Below, piece by piece: positions 42,455 through 51,115 of a stretch of DNA of 64,000 bases; positions within the stretch are counted from its first letter, which is position 1, and each line of letters starts with the position of its first letter. The notes beneath the pieces were generated by a model. It was not told the origin of the DNA. It saw only the letters and a program-made list of their open reading frames with translations, and made no database searches. The DNA is from Lachnospiraceae bacterium (GTDB lineage: Bacteria; Bacillota; Clostridia; Lachnospirales; Lachnospiraceae): the NCBI GenBank assembly GCA_017468395.1, contig JAFUIR010000021.1:83912-147911 (forward strand), written 5' to 3'. A program made the position numbers and the translations under genes.

Positions 42455-43702
42455 ATGAAAGTTACAGGAATTATTGCAGAATACAATCCTTTTCACAATG
42501 GTCATAAATATCACATGGAAAAGTCACGGGAACTTACCGGTGCCGATTTTGTTGTGGTTGTAATGAGCGGTAATTATGTGCAGCGTGGGCTTCCCGCCGT
42601 TATTGATAAGTATGAGCGCACGAAAATGGCTTTGGAATGTGGGGCAGATTTAGTTTTGGAACTGCCGCTACCCTATGCTACGGCAAGTGCGGAATATTTT
42701 GCCACCGGCGCCGTCTCGCTCCTTCATAAATTAGGGGTTGTGGACAGTCTTTGCTTTGGCAGTGAATGCGGGGATGCCTCCCTTCTTTTGAAGGTGGCCA
42801 AACTTCTTGTGACAGAGCCCCTTCCCTATAAGGAAACGTTGCAAAAATATTTGGTGCAGGGGCTTTCCTTCCCCTCTGCCCAGGAAGCGGCCGTTTTTGC
42901 ATGCACTGATAACGGGACAGCTGCCCTTTTGTCTTCTCCCAACAACCGCCTTGGCATAGAATACTGTAAGGCTTTGCTTCGCATGGAAAGTAACATTACG
43001 CCTGTTTCCATTTTACGCCGGGGCGGCGGATACCACGATGAGACTTTGTACAGCGATGCTTCCACTCCCAGTTCCGCCTCTGCCATCCGAAAAGCAATGG
43101 AAAACGCAAAGTGTCCGGACGATATTTTGTCTCAGGTTCCCCAACCGGTTGCCGGAATTTTGCAAAAAGAATGGAACAAATCATTTCCTGTTACAGAAAA
43201 TGATTTGTCCCTGCTCCTTCACTACAAGTTACTTTTAGAAACCAAGGAATCCTTGCAGACTTATTTTGATGTTACACCGGATTTTGCAGATAAAATACTC
43301 AAATGCCTGCCGGAATATACTACTTTCAGCAACTTTTGCCTTTTATTAAAAAGCAAGGAACTGACTTATTCCCGCATCTCCCGCTGTCTTTTGCACATTT
43401 TGCTGGATATCAAAACAGCACATATAGAAAACTATAGGTCTTTGGAAATCACGCCTTACGCACGGATTCTGGGATTTCGAAAGGAATCCTCAGAACTTCT
43501 TCATGAAATCAAGACTCGTGCTTCTATCCCTATGATTTCCAAACTGGCCGATGCCCATAAAATATTAGAGCCTGCGGCACTTGAAATGTTACAACGGGAA
43601 ATCACCGCCGGACATATATATGAGGCAGTGAAAGCAAATAAGTTTATGTACTCTGCTATTATTCCCCAAAGTGAATATACAAGAGAAATCATTATTGTTT
43701 AA
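42455..43702 (+). CDS. tmcAL: tRNA(Met) cytidine acetate ligase
   Basis: TmcAL (YlbM) makes N4-acetylcytidine at position 34 of elongator tRNA-Met, using ATP and free acetate. The 415-residue protein begins MKVTGIIAEYNPFHNGHKYH with the nucleotidyltransferase HxGH motif, followed by VVMSGNYVQRGLPAVIDKYERTKMAL and GAVSLLHKLGVVDSLCFGSE. The length fits the family. It is divergent from pta-ackA, the acetate-producing pathway, so its co-substrate is made by its neighbours. AAAGGA precedes the ATG; no clear promoter was found. Confidence 0.95.
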   Translation: MKVTGIIAEYNPFHNGHKYHMEKSRELTGADFVVVVMSGNYVQRGLPAVIDKYERTKMALECGADLVLELPLPYATASAEYFATGAVSLLHKLGVVDSLCFGSECGDASLLLKVAKLLVTEPLPYKETLQKYLVQGLSFPSAQEAAVFACTDNGTAALLSSPNNRLGIEYCKALLRMESNITPVSILRRGGGYHDETLYSDASTPSSASAIRKAMENAKCPDDILSQVPQPVAGILQKEWNKSFPVTENDLSLLLHYKLLLETKESLQTYFDVTPDFADKILKCLPEYTTFSNFCLLLKSKELTYSRISRCLLHILLDIKTAHIENYRSLEITPYARILGFRKESSELLHEIKTRASIPMISKLADAHKILEPAALEMLQREITAGHIYEAVKANKFMYSAIIPQSEYTREIIIV

Positions 43703-43751
43703 CCACAAAAATACCTGATTTGGCAGAACCATTTCTAATCCCCTCAAATAC

Positions 43752-43794
43752 AAAATACGGTCCTACGCAATAGCGTGAGACCGTATTTTTTTTT
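43752..43794. terminator. Bidirectional terminator between tmcAL and ktrA
   Basis: An 11-bp outer stem (AAAATACGGTC with its complement) and a 4-bp inner stem (ACGC/GCGT), with nine T on the plus strand and an A-rich start that gives T on the minus strand. It overlaps the last codons of ktrA by two bases. Confidence 0.85.
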
Positions 43795-44440
43795 ACATCA
43801 GTTTCTCCATATTCTTCTTTTCCGTGGTTACCCACAAAATCATGTCCTCCGTCAGGGGCTTATCCGGGTCCATGGTCACTACCACTTCCTCGCCCTGCTT
43901 CATGGCCACCACGTTGGCGCTTGCCTTTTGGCGGAAATTCAACTGGCGGAGGGATTTGCCCACCCACTCCGGTTTTACGGAAAGTTCCACCATGCTAACT
44001 TTTTCAGATAAGGGAATAATATCCAGAAAATTCTTTGCTATTAACTGGTATGCCATGCGGATACCGGACTCTTTTTCCGGCACAATGACCCTGTTTGCGC
44101 CTACTTTTTCCAGAATCTTTGTGTGGATGGCATTGTTGGCTTTGGCGAGAATATAAGGAACGCCCAACTCCTTTGCCATAATGGTAGCCATAATACTGGC
44201 ATCCAGATTGCCGGTAATAGCCACCACTACCCCGTCCATACTGGAAATGCCCAAAGATTTCAGTACTTCCATATCGCACACATCTGCACGAACCGCATGG
44301 GTTACGTTTGGTGCAATATTATTTACAATTTCCTCATCGGTATCTACTGCCAGAACTTCTGCGCCTGCTTTGGTAAGTGCCTCGGCTACACTGGAACCAA
44401 ATTTTCCAAGACCAAGGACTGCAAATGTCTTGTTTTTCAT
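43793..44440 (-). CDS. ktrA: Potassium uptake regulatory subunit KtrA (TrkA family)
   Basis: A cytosolic ring-forming subunit that gates the KtrB channel. From the ATG at 44440 it has 215 residues: an RCK-N Rossmann domain (FAVLGLGKFGSSVAEAL, with VLAVDTDEE ending the second strand) and a C-terminal RCK-C domain (VSMVELSVKPEWVGKSLRQLNF). The single RCK pair indicates KtrA rather than the double-length TrkA. Its ATG overlaps the ktrB stop codon (ATGA), showing translational coupling. Confidence 0.93.
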   Translation of the reverse strand: MKNKTFAVLGLGKFGSSVAEALTKAGAEVLAVDTDEEIVNNIAPNVTHAVRADVCDMEVLKSLGISSMDGVVVAITGNLDASIMATIMAKELGVPYILAKANNAIHTKILEKVGANRVIVPEKESGIRMAYQLIAKNFLDIIPLSEKVSMVELSVKPEWVGKSLRQLNFRQKASANVVAMKQGEEVVVTMDPDKPLTEDMILWVTTEKKNMEKLM

Positions 44441-45789
44441 CCTACGGTTACCTCCTCTTTGGGGCAATATACCATTGCCTTTTTCTTTTTATGCCCAACT
44501 GCAATTGCCATGGAAATAGGACCGATTCTTCCCAAATACATGCACAAAATAATAATCAGTTTACTTACAGGATTAAGAATCGGCGTTAAATTACGGGTCA
44601 GTCCCACCGTTCCCACAGCGCTGAACACTTCATAAGCAATATCCACGAAATTTCCCGGCTGTATACAAAGAAGTATCATAAGAGCCGCTAAAGTCACAAT
44701 GGCACTTACCATTGTCACCGCCAGCGCTTTGCGCACATTGCGGATGGAAATGGACCTGCCAAAAAGTCCTGCCTCTTCATAACCACGGATAATGGAGCCT
44801 GCCGCTATGACTATAATGGCTATGGTGGTGGTTTTGATACCACCTGCCGTTCCCACAGGTGAGCCGCCGATAAACATCAGTATCATACAAAACAGTGCCG
44901 TTGAGTCCTTTAGCCCCGTCTGAGATACCGTTGCAAAACCTGCTGTTCTGCAGGTAACAGACTGAAATAATGCCGCCAGAATCTTCTCGCCAAAGGATAA
45001 CGGACCCATGGTCAGCGGATTGGCATATTCAGTACAAAATATCACCAGACCACCGCCGAAAATCAGCCCAAGCGACATGATAACCACCAGTTTTGTATGC
45101 AGCGTCAGTCTGTTCCACATCTGCTTTTTCTTGATTTCGCCTTTTCTTGCCAACTGAAATACCCGCAAAAAGTCCCACCAGACAATATACCCCAAACCGC
45201 CCAGTACAATAAGTGCCATGGTAATCAGATTTACCGGCACATTTGTCACATAATTCATGAGGCTGTTGTTTCCGATAATATCTATACCCGCATTACAGAA
45301 AGCGGACACGGAATTAAACACGGATATCCAAATTCCCTTCAAACCAAACTCCGGTACAAAAACAAACATATACAAAACTGCACCCATGGCTTCCAGTAAA
45401 AAAGTTCCCTTGATTACTCTTTTCAGAAAACGCACCAAACCGCTTAGGCTAGATAAGTTAAACGCATCCTCCAAAAGCAGCCGGTCTTTTAGTGATACTT
45501 TTTTTCCAATCATCAGCATTACTCCCGTGGTAATACTGATAATCCCAAGTCCCCCACACTGTATCAGCAAAAGTATCACAATTTGTCCGAAAATACTCCA
45601 GTGTGAAAAAGTATCCACTACCACAAGCCCTGTCACGCAAACGCAGGTTGTAGAAGTAAAAAGAGCATCTAAAAAGGGCGTAGACTGCCCATCAACTGCC
45701 GAAACCGGCAGCATAAGCAGAATCGCCCCCATTATAATTGCTGTAAAAAATCCAAGTACAATTAATTGTGTTGTAGATAAGTTACGCAT
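44437..45789 (-). CDS. ktrB: Potassium uptake channel subunit KtrB (TrkH family)
   Basis: A membrane potassium transporter of 450 residues with four membrane-pore-membrane repeats. Likely selectivity-filter segments are TTCVCVTGLVVVDT, SAFCNAGIDIIG, SVTCRTAGFATVS and SAVGTVGLTRNLTP, each with the conserved glycine. It is encoded directly before ktrA and behind the UPF0210 and ACT genes. An AGGGGA site precedes the ATG. Confidence 0.94.
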   Translation of the reverse strand: MRNLSTTQLIVLGFFTAIIMGAILLMLPVSAVDGQSTPFLDALFTSTTCVCVTGLVVVDTFSHWSIFGQIVILLLIQCGGLGIISITTGVMLMIGKKVSLKDRLLLEDAFNLSSLSGLVRFLKRVIKGTFLLEAMGAVLYMFVFVPEFGLKGIWISVFNSVSAFCNAGIDIIGNNSLMNYVTNVPVNLITMALIVLGGLGYIVWWDFLRVFQLARKGEIKKKQMWNRLTLHTKLVVIMSLGLIFGGGLVIFCTEYANPLTMGPLSFGEKILAALFQSVTCRTAGFATVSQTGLKDSTALFCMILMFIGGSPVGTAGGIKTTTIAIIVIAAGSIIRGYEEAGLFGRSISIRNVRKALAVTMVSAIVTLAALMILLCIQPGNFVDIAYEVFSAVGTVGLTRNLTPILNPVSKLIIILCMYLGRIGPISMAIAVGHKKKKAMVYCPKEEVTVG

Positions 45790-45810
45790 ACAAATTCCCC
45801 TAAATCACCT

Positions 45811-47175
45811 TTAGTTTTTAAAACTGTGAATCGGTGCTGGGATTCTTCCGCCTCTGTTTACAAAAGCATCACAGGAGAACTGATTTACAGGCATAATGGG
45901 CGCATATCCCAAAAGTCCGCCAAATTCTACTGTCTCACCCACACCTTTTCCAACAACAGGTATCAGACGCACCGCTGTGGTCTTCTGGTTTACCATACCG
46001 ATTGCCATCTCATCGGCAATAATGCCGGATATGGTTGTTGCTTTTGTATCTCCCGGAATTGCAATCATGTCCAGTCCTACAGAACATACACATGTCATTG
46101 CTTCCAATTTTTCCAACGTAAGTGCTCCGGCCAAAACCGCATCAATCATGCCCTGGTCTTCGCTGACAGGAATAAAGGCTCCGCTAAGTCCTCCCACATA
46201 GGAAGATGCCATAACACCGCCCTTTTTCACCTGATCATTAAGCAAAGCAAGGGCTGCTGTGGTTCCCGGTGCGCCTGCGTACTCCAAACCGATTTCGCAC
46301 AAAATGTCTGCCACACTGTCGCCGATAGCCGGTGTGGGAGCCAAAGACAAATCCACGATACCGAAGGGTACATTCAACATTTTAGATGCCTCCTGCGCCA
46401 CAAGCTGTCCTACACGGGTAACCTTAAAGGCAGTCTTTTTAATGGTTTCGCAAAGTACTTCAAAGTTCTCTCCACGTACCTTTTCAAGTGCTGTTTTTAC
46501 AACGCCGGGGCCGCTTACACCTACATTGATAATCTTGTCAGCCTCGGTCACACCATGGAATGCTCCCGCCATAAAGGGATTATCGTCCGGTGCATTACAA
46601 AATACCACCAATTTGGCACAGCCCAAGGAATCCTGTTCTTTTGTATATTCCGCAGTCTCTTTGATGATTTCGCCCATGAGTTTTACTGCATCCATATTGA
46701 TACCGGTTTTGGTGGAACCTAAATTTACGGAACTGCACACTCTCTCGGTACCGGAAAGTGCCAATGGAATGGAACGGATCAAAAGTTCATCCGCAGGGGT
46801 CATTCCCTTGGAAACAAGAGCGGAATATCCGCCGATAAAGTTTACACCCACTTCGTGCGCCACTTTGTCCAAAGTCTTTGCAATGGAAGCAAAATCTTCC
46901 ACGGTTTTGCAAGCCGCACCGCCCACCAGGGCAATAGGCGTAACAGAAATTCTTTTATTTACGATGGGAATACCAAATTCCTTGGAAATCTCTTCTCCGG
47001 TTTTTACCAGATCTTTTGCAGCCTCGTAAATCTTGTGATAGATTTTTTCGTTTACCTTATTGATATCGGAATCGATACAGTCCAGCAAACTGATACCCAG
47101 CGTAATAGTGCGTACATCCAGGTTTTCCTTTTCAATCATCTTATTGGTTTCCGCAACTTCATATATATTGATCAT
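45811..47175 (-). CDS. UPF0210/PFL family protein of unknown function
   Basis: A 454-residue cytosolic protein of the conserved UPF0210 family (PFL-like fold, DUF711). From the ATG at 47175, GGGAG is well placed. Recognisable segments are [56 protein letters not shown] and [14 protein letters not shown]. Structures show a relationship to pyruvate formate-lyase, but no glycyl-radical motif is seen and the reaction is unknown. It follows the ACT-domain UPF0237 gene, a pairing found in many genomes, suggesting that the two act together. Confidence 0.92.
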   Translation of the reverse strand: MINIYEVAETNKMIEKENLDVRTITLGISLLDCIDSDINKVNEKIYHKIYEAAKDLVKTGEEISKEFGIPIVNKRISVTPIALVGGAACKTVEDFASIAKTLDKVAHEVGVNFIGGYSALVSKGMTPADELLIRSIPLALSGTERVCSSVNLGSTKTGINMDAVKLMGEIIKETAEYTKEQDSLGCAKLVVFCNAPDDNPFMAGAFHGVTEADKIINVGVSGPGVVKTALEKVRGENFEVLCETIKKTAFKVTRVGQLVAQEASKMLNVPFGIVDLSLAPTPAIGDSVADILCEIGLEYAGAPGTTAALALLNDQVKKGGVMASSYVGGLSGAFIPVSEDQGMIDAVLAGALTLEKLEAMTCVCSVGLDMIAIPGDTKATTISGIIADEMAIGMVNQKTTAVRLIPVVGKGVGETVEFGGLLGYAPIMPVNQFSCDAFVNRGGRIPAPIHSFKN

Positions 47176-47214
47176 GATATTTTCTCCCAAGTCTTTTCTT
47201 TTTGCAGATGTGCA

Positions 47215-47487
47215 TTAAATTCTATGCATCTGGTCAAAAATTTCTTCCTTCTGACATTTGATTACTACACCGATTTCTTTGCCCAGTGCTTCTAATTCAT
47301 CTGCCATATCGCCATGCTGTTTATCCATGCCGCTTACATCCACTACCATCATCATAGTAAAATAATCCTGCACGATAGTCTGGGAAATATCCAAAATATT
47401 CACTTTGTTCTCTGCAAGATATGTACAAACTCTCGCAATAATACCTACGGTATCTTTTCCAACTACTGTGATAATTGTCTTTTTCAT
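47215..47487 (-). CDS. ACT domain protein (UPF0237)
   Basis: A 90-residue protein consisting of one ACT-like unit (KKTIITVVGKDTVGIIARVCTYLAENKVNILDISQTI), the ligand-binding fold used to sense amino acids and related molecules. It resembles the GcvR-like UPF0237 family. It is first in the operon with UPF0210, ktrB and ktrA, downstream of a good promoter. The ligand is unknown. Confidence 0.92.
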   Translation of the reverse strand: MKKTIITVVGKDTVGIIARVCTYLAENKVNILDISQTIVQDYFTMMMVVDVSGMDKQHGDMADELEALGKEIGVVIKCQKEEIFDQMHRI

Positions 47488-47535
47488 CTTTTTTTCTCCA
47501 TGTCTCTTATTTTTCTTTCAGACCAATTCTTTTTT

Positions 47536-47563
47536 ATTATACGCTCTTACAGCGATTTTGCAA
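47536..47563 (-). promoter_or_regulatory. Sigma-A type promoter for the ACT-UPF0210-ktrB-ktrA operon
   Basis: On the minus strand: TTGCAA, 16-bp spacer, TATAAT. It lies directly after the end of the walJ-like gene. Confidence 0.75.
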
Positions 47564-47569
47564 GCAATA

Positions 47570-48361
47570 CTATACAGTAATGATAGGAGAAGGCTCACTT
47601 CTGTTTGCAACCATAATTTGAAAATCCTCCGCCCGATAAGGACAATCCCCCATGGTAATCTCCATGCGCACCGCCTCGTAAGCCAGTTCCGGCATATTAT
47701 TTTCTTTGCTGAGATGCCCAAGCACCACCGCTTTGGTTTTGTCGCATAATATTCTATTAAGCAGTCTTCCCGAATTTTCGTTGGATAAATGACCTCTATC
47801 CCCCAAAATACGCTGTTTTAAGTAGTAGGGGTAAGGACCCACCTGAAGCATATTAATATCATGGTTTGCCTCAAGCAAAATGGCATCCATTCCCTTTAAA
47901 CATTCCACTGTATAGTCATTAAATACCCCTAGATCCGTACAAACCGCCACCCGGCTGTTTCCGTAACCGATGCGGTATGCCACGGGCTGAGCCGCATCGT
48001 GAGATATTTTCATGGGCGACACCGTCAAATCTTTAATGGTAATTTTGGTGTCCGCCTGTATTTCATGAAACAGTTCTTCAGAAGGGGCATTTTTATTGTT
48101 TAAAATCGCTTCTATGGTACCTTTTGTGGCATAAATGGGTATCTCATATTTACGGCTGAGCACTCCAAGTCCTGCAATATGGTCGGAATGTTCATGGGTA
48201 ATCAGGATTCCATCCACATCCCTGCCGTTTAGTTCCAGAAAATTTAACCCTTCCTCCACTCTTTTACCGCTGATTCCTGCATCTACCAGCAAATGTGTGG
48301 CGTCGGAACCCACATAAATACAGTTTCCGCTACTGCCGCTGGCTATACTGCATAATCTCAT
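47570..48361 (-). CDS. walJ: MBL fold metallo-hydrolase, WalJ/YycJ-like
   Basis: A 263-residue metallo-beta-lactamase fold hydrolase. The metal-binding motif is ILITHEHSDHIAGLGVL (HxHxDH); another metal His lies in KISHDAAQP and the acidic ligand in VAVCTDLGVF. The start, MRLCSIASGSSGNCIYVGSD, is typical of YycJ/WalJ, linked in Bacilli to exonuclease activity and WalRK-associated cell-wall/division coordination. Here it is not beside walRK but ends the polA-coaE-FtsA-like gene series. Confidence 0.85.
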   Translation of the reverse strand: MRLCSIASGSSGNCIYVGSDATHLLVDAGISGKRVEEGLNFLELNGRDVDGILITHEHSDHIAGLGVLSRKYEIPIYATKGTIEAILNNKNAPSEELFHEIQADTKITIKDLTVSPMKISHDAAQPVAYRIGYGNSRVAVCTDLGVFNDYTVECLKGMDAILLEANHDINMLQVGPYPYYLKQRILGDRGHLSNENSGRLLNRILCDKTKAVVLGHLSKENNMPELAYEAVRMEITMGDCPYRAEDFQIMVANRSEPSPIITV

Positions 48362-48383
48362 TTATAGTAACCTGACCTTTCCC

Positions 48384-50504
48384 TTAATTTTTCCAGTAGA
48401 CGTCAATAACGTCCCCGTCCTTTAGTTGCTCCATATACTCTGCCTGTCTGCCGTTCAGATTGGTCACAATGGCACCCTGGGGTTTGCTGAGGTCTATGTT
48501 GATATAATCGAAAATATCTACATAAACATATTTACTCTTGCCACTCATGGTAATGGGCATATTATTTACAATCACTGTCAAATCATAAGGAACTTCCGGC
48601 ATCTGTTCTACCGCTTCCGCCTTTACTTCTTTTGGCGTTTCCTTCGCCGTATCAGTATCTAATTGGCTTTTGGTTTCTGCGGGCGGTACTTCTACCGCCT
48701 GCGGCTCTTCATAATCCGCATCTTCTTTTTCATAGGAAAACTCATCTACCGCTTCATTTGTCCAAAAAACATGGAAATTTTCATACACCGGACTATCCAT
48801 AGTAGCCTTACGGTTATTAACATAGTACTGGTAACTGCCGTCGAGCTGCACATCCATAAACTCAATGATTTGCTGTAAAGTATAGTAATTCAGCATCAAA
48901 ATTTCATCATTTTCCTGAATTTCATAATAACCGGACTTTAACTGCCCGTTTACGGACACAAACTTTGGCAAACCAATCTGCTTGTCATTTACCATAATTT
49001 GCAAATTGTCATGAAACTCCGGCAGGGAAGATAATTCCAGTTTTGCCGGTTCTCCCGCCGTTGACTCCTGTACCACAATCACATCATTAGAATGAATGGG
49101 TGTATGAATATCTGCAAGCTGACCATTTACGGTAATCACTGCTGCTTCGCCGGGAAGCCCCCTTGTAATGCGCGCTTTGCCGTTTACGGTATAATTCAGT
49201 TCTTTTCCCCGTTTAGGGAACAGGCCGTCATTGGGAAACTCTGCCTGCATGGCCACATCCACTACCGCCAATTTTCCGTTATCATATACCTTCACTCTTT
49301 TATCATTAAAGGTCACAAACACAAAATTATTGCTCTGCTCATAGAAACTCAAGCAAATACCGATAGGCGTTACCAACAGGGAATCCTTATGTACATCTTC
49401 AAGGAAATCAATTTTCCCCATTACTTCTTCGCCCCGCACCGCAACTCTTTCTTTTACAATGCCAAGTTCCTGCGCAAGAAGTTCGGTATAGCCGGGGATT
49501 TTGCCGCCTCCGCCTACTACAAATACCGCACTTACGGACTTATCGCCGTTCAATTCCTTAATACAGTCTGCCACGGGTTTTGTCATTTTGGAAATAGCCG
49601 GTGCCAGAAGTTCCAGTGCATCTTTTGTAGTAATAATCTGGGGCAAGCCCATAATATCTTTATATTCGATCTCTTCTTTTACACCAATTTCCCGCTTAAT
49701 CTGCTCTGCTGTACCGAAATCCACCAGACAATGCTGGGCCAAAATCTCCGTCAGACTGTCGCCTGCCACGGGAATCATTCCGTAAGCCGTAATTGCACCC
49801 TCTTTAGTGATGGAAATATCGGAAGTACCTGCTCCCACATCCACCAATGCAATATTTAACATACGATACATTTCGGGAATGGCCACTTGAATGGCCGCAA
49901 TAGGCTCCAAAGTCAAATTTGCCACATGCAAATCTGCCAATTCCACAGCCTTATACAAACCATCCACCACATCTTCCGGCAAAAAGGTCACAATATACTC
50001 ACCGCCGATGGTTTTGGCCTTGTGCCCCACCAAATTTCCGATTGGGTAATTGTTCATGTAAAAACGGATGGCAGAATGTCCCACGCAGTAAAACTTCATA
50101 TCCATATCGTTACTGCGTAAAAATTCGTCATATGCATTTTCTACTCCTTGTGCAGAAAGTGCATACACATCTTCTTCCGTAACTTCTCTTTCCGTTAAAA
50201 AGGTGTTTTCCACCTTCGTAGTCACCGTGCGCAGAACGCGGCCCGCAGCCGCAATGCAAACTTCTTTCAATGTTTCGCCGGTCACTTCTTCCAGTTCCCG
50301 CTTTACTGCTCTGATAGACTCACCAACCTTGCCGATGTCATGAATCTGACCATCAATCATGGCTCTGGTATCATGCTCCTTTACTCTTTGGGCAACCACC
50401 ACAAAACGGTCATCCTCCCGGTATCCCACAGTTCCTACAATACTTCTTGTACCGATATCAAGTCCAAATACTAATTGTTCTTTTCTTTTGACAAATCCAG
50501 CCAC
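48384..50504 (-). CDS. FtsA-like actin-family ATPase with C-terminal repeated beta domains
   Basis: A 706-residue protein. Residues 8-400 are an FtsA/PilM-type actin fold: GLDIGTRSIVGTVGY (phosphate 1), ALVDVGAGTSDISITKEG (phosphate 2) and VFVVGGGGKIPGYTELL (adenosine). The C-terminal 300 residues contain repeated short beta units with VNGQ/VNDK/VNNM turns, split by a Pro/Glu-rich linker at about 600-640. Classical FtsA is about 420 residues and ends in a membrane-binding helix, which I do not see here. It uses a GTG start and overlaps coaE by 34 bases, so coupling is likely. Its role is unknown; a second, true FtsA probably lies elsewhere. Confidence 0.82.
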   Translation of the reverse strand: MAGFVKRKEQLVFGLDIGTRSIVGTVGYREDDRFVVVAQRVKEHDTRAMIDGQIHDIGKVGESIRAVKRELEEVTGETLKEVCIAAAGRVLRTVTTKVENTFLTEREVTEEDVYALSAQGVENAYDEFLRSNDMDMKFYCVGHSAIRFYMNNYPIGNLVGHKAKTIGGEYIVTFLPEDVVDGLYKAVELADLHVANLTLEPIAAIQVAIPEMYRMLNIALVDVGAGTSDISITKEGAITAYGMIPVAGDSLTEILAQHCLVDFGTAEQIKREIGVKEEIEYKDIMGLPQIITTKDALELLAPAISKMTKPVADCIKELNGDKSVSAVFVVGGGGKIPGYTELLAQELGIVKERVAVRGEEVMGKIDFLEDVHKDSLLVTPIGICLSFYEQSNNFVFVTFNDKRVKVYDNGKLAVVDVAMQAEFPNDGLFPKRGKELNYTVNGKARITRGLPGEAAVITVNGQLADIHTPIHSNDVIVVQESTAGEPAKLELSSLPEFHDNLQIMVNDKQIGLPKFVSVNGQLKSGYYEIQENDEILMLNYYTLQQIIEFMDVQLDGSYQYYVNNRKATMDSPVYENFHVFWTNEAVDEFSYEKEDADYEEPQAVEVPPAETKSQLDTDTAKETPKEVKAEAVEQMPEVPYDLTVIVNNMPITMSGKSKYVYVDIFDYINIDLSKPQGAIVTNLNGRQAEYMEQLKDGDVIDVYWKN

Positions 50505-51115
50505 TTATATGCCCCCAGTCTTTCATCAATCTGTCTGTATGCATCTTCCAGCTCTTTGCTGTTATCAATGACAAAATCACATTCCCTGCGAAAATCCTCT
50601 TCGGAAAGCTGCTTCTCCATGATGTCCTTAATCTTGCTGTCGCTATAGCCTCTGCTCTCCCGAAGCCTCTTTTCCCGCACACTTCTTTCTGCATGGATGT
50701 ACCACAGTTCATCCACCATCTCTTTATATCCGGCTTCAATCAAAAGCGCCGCCTCAATAAAAAACAGTTCGGTCTTTTTATCTGCCTTTGCCTCTTTCAC
50801 GGCATTTTCCAGATAAATTCTCACCGCCGGATGCACAATTTCATTTACCTTGGATAAAAGGTGCTTGTCCGAAAAAATCTTTTCGGCCATTTTCCCTTTA
50901 TGAATAAAACCCTTTTCATCCAAAACACCTTTTCCAAGCAGTTTTACAAGTGGCTCATAAGCCACCTCGCCGGGCTCTTTTACCTTATGCGCCACCTCGT
51001 CTGCCAAATAAATCTTTGCTTTATAATGTCTGCCAATATAGGACAAAATCTCTGACTTTCCGGCACCGATACCGCCGGTAATTCCAATCAGACGCAGTTT
51101 GCTATTTCGCCTCAT
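50471..51115 (-). CDS. coaE: Dephospho-CoA kinase
   Basis: Catalyses the last step of coenzyme A synthesis. The 214 residues contain the P-loop IGITGGIGAGKSEILS at 11-26, the DEVAHKV motif, VHPAVR, and EAALLIEAGY. It overlaps the end of polA by 14 bases and the FtsA-like start by 34 bases; polA-coaE is a common Firmicutes pair. Confidence 0.96.
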   Translation of the reverse strand: MRRNSKLRLIGITGGIGAGKSEILSYIGRHYKAKIYLADEVAHKVKEPGEVAYEPLVKLLGKGVLDEKGFIHKGKMAEKIFSDKHLLSKVNEIVHPAVRIYLENAVKEAKADKKTELFFIEAALLIEAGYKEMVDELWYIHAERSVREKRLRESRGYSDSKIKDIMEKQLSEEDFRRECDFVIDNSKELEDAYRQIDERLGAYKWLDLSKEKNN

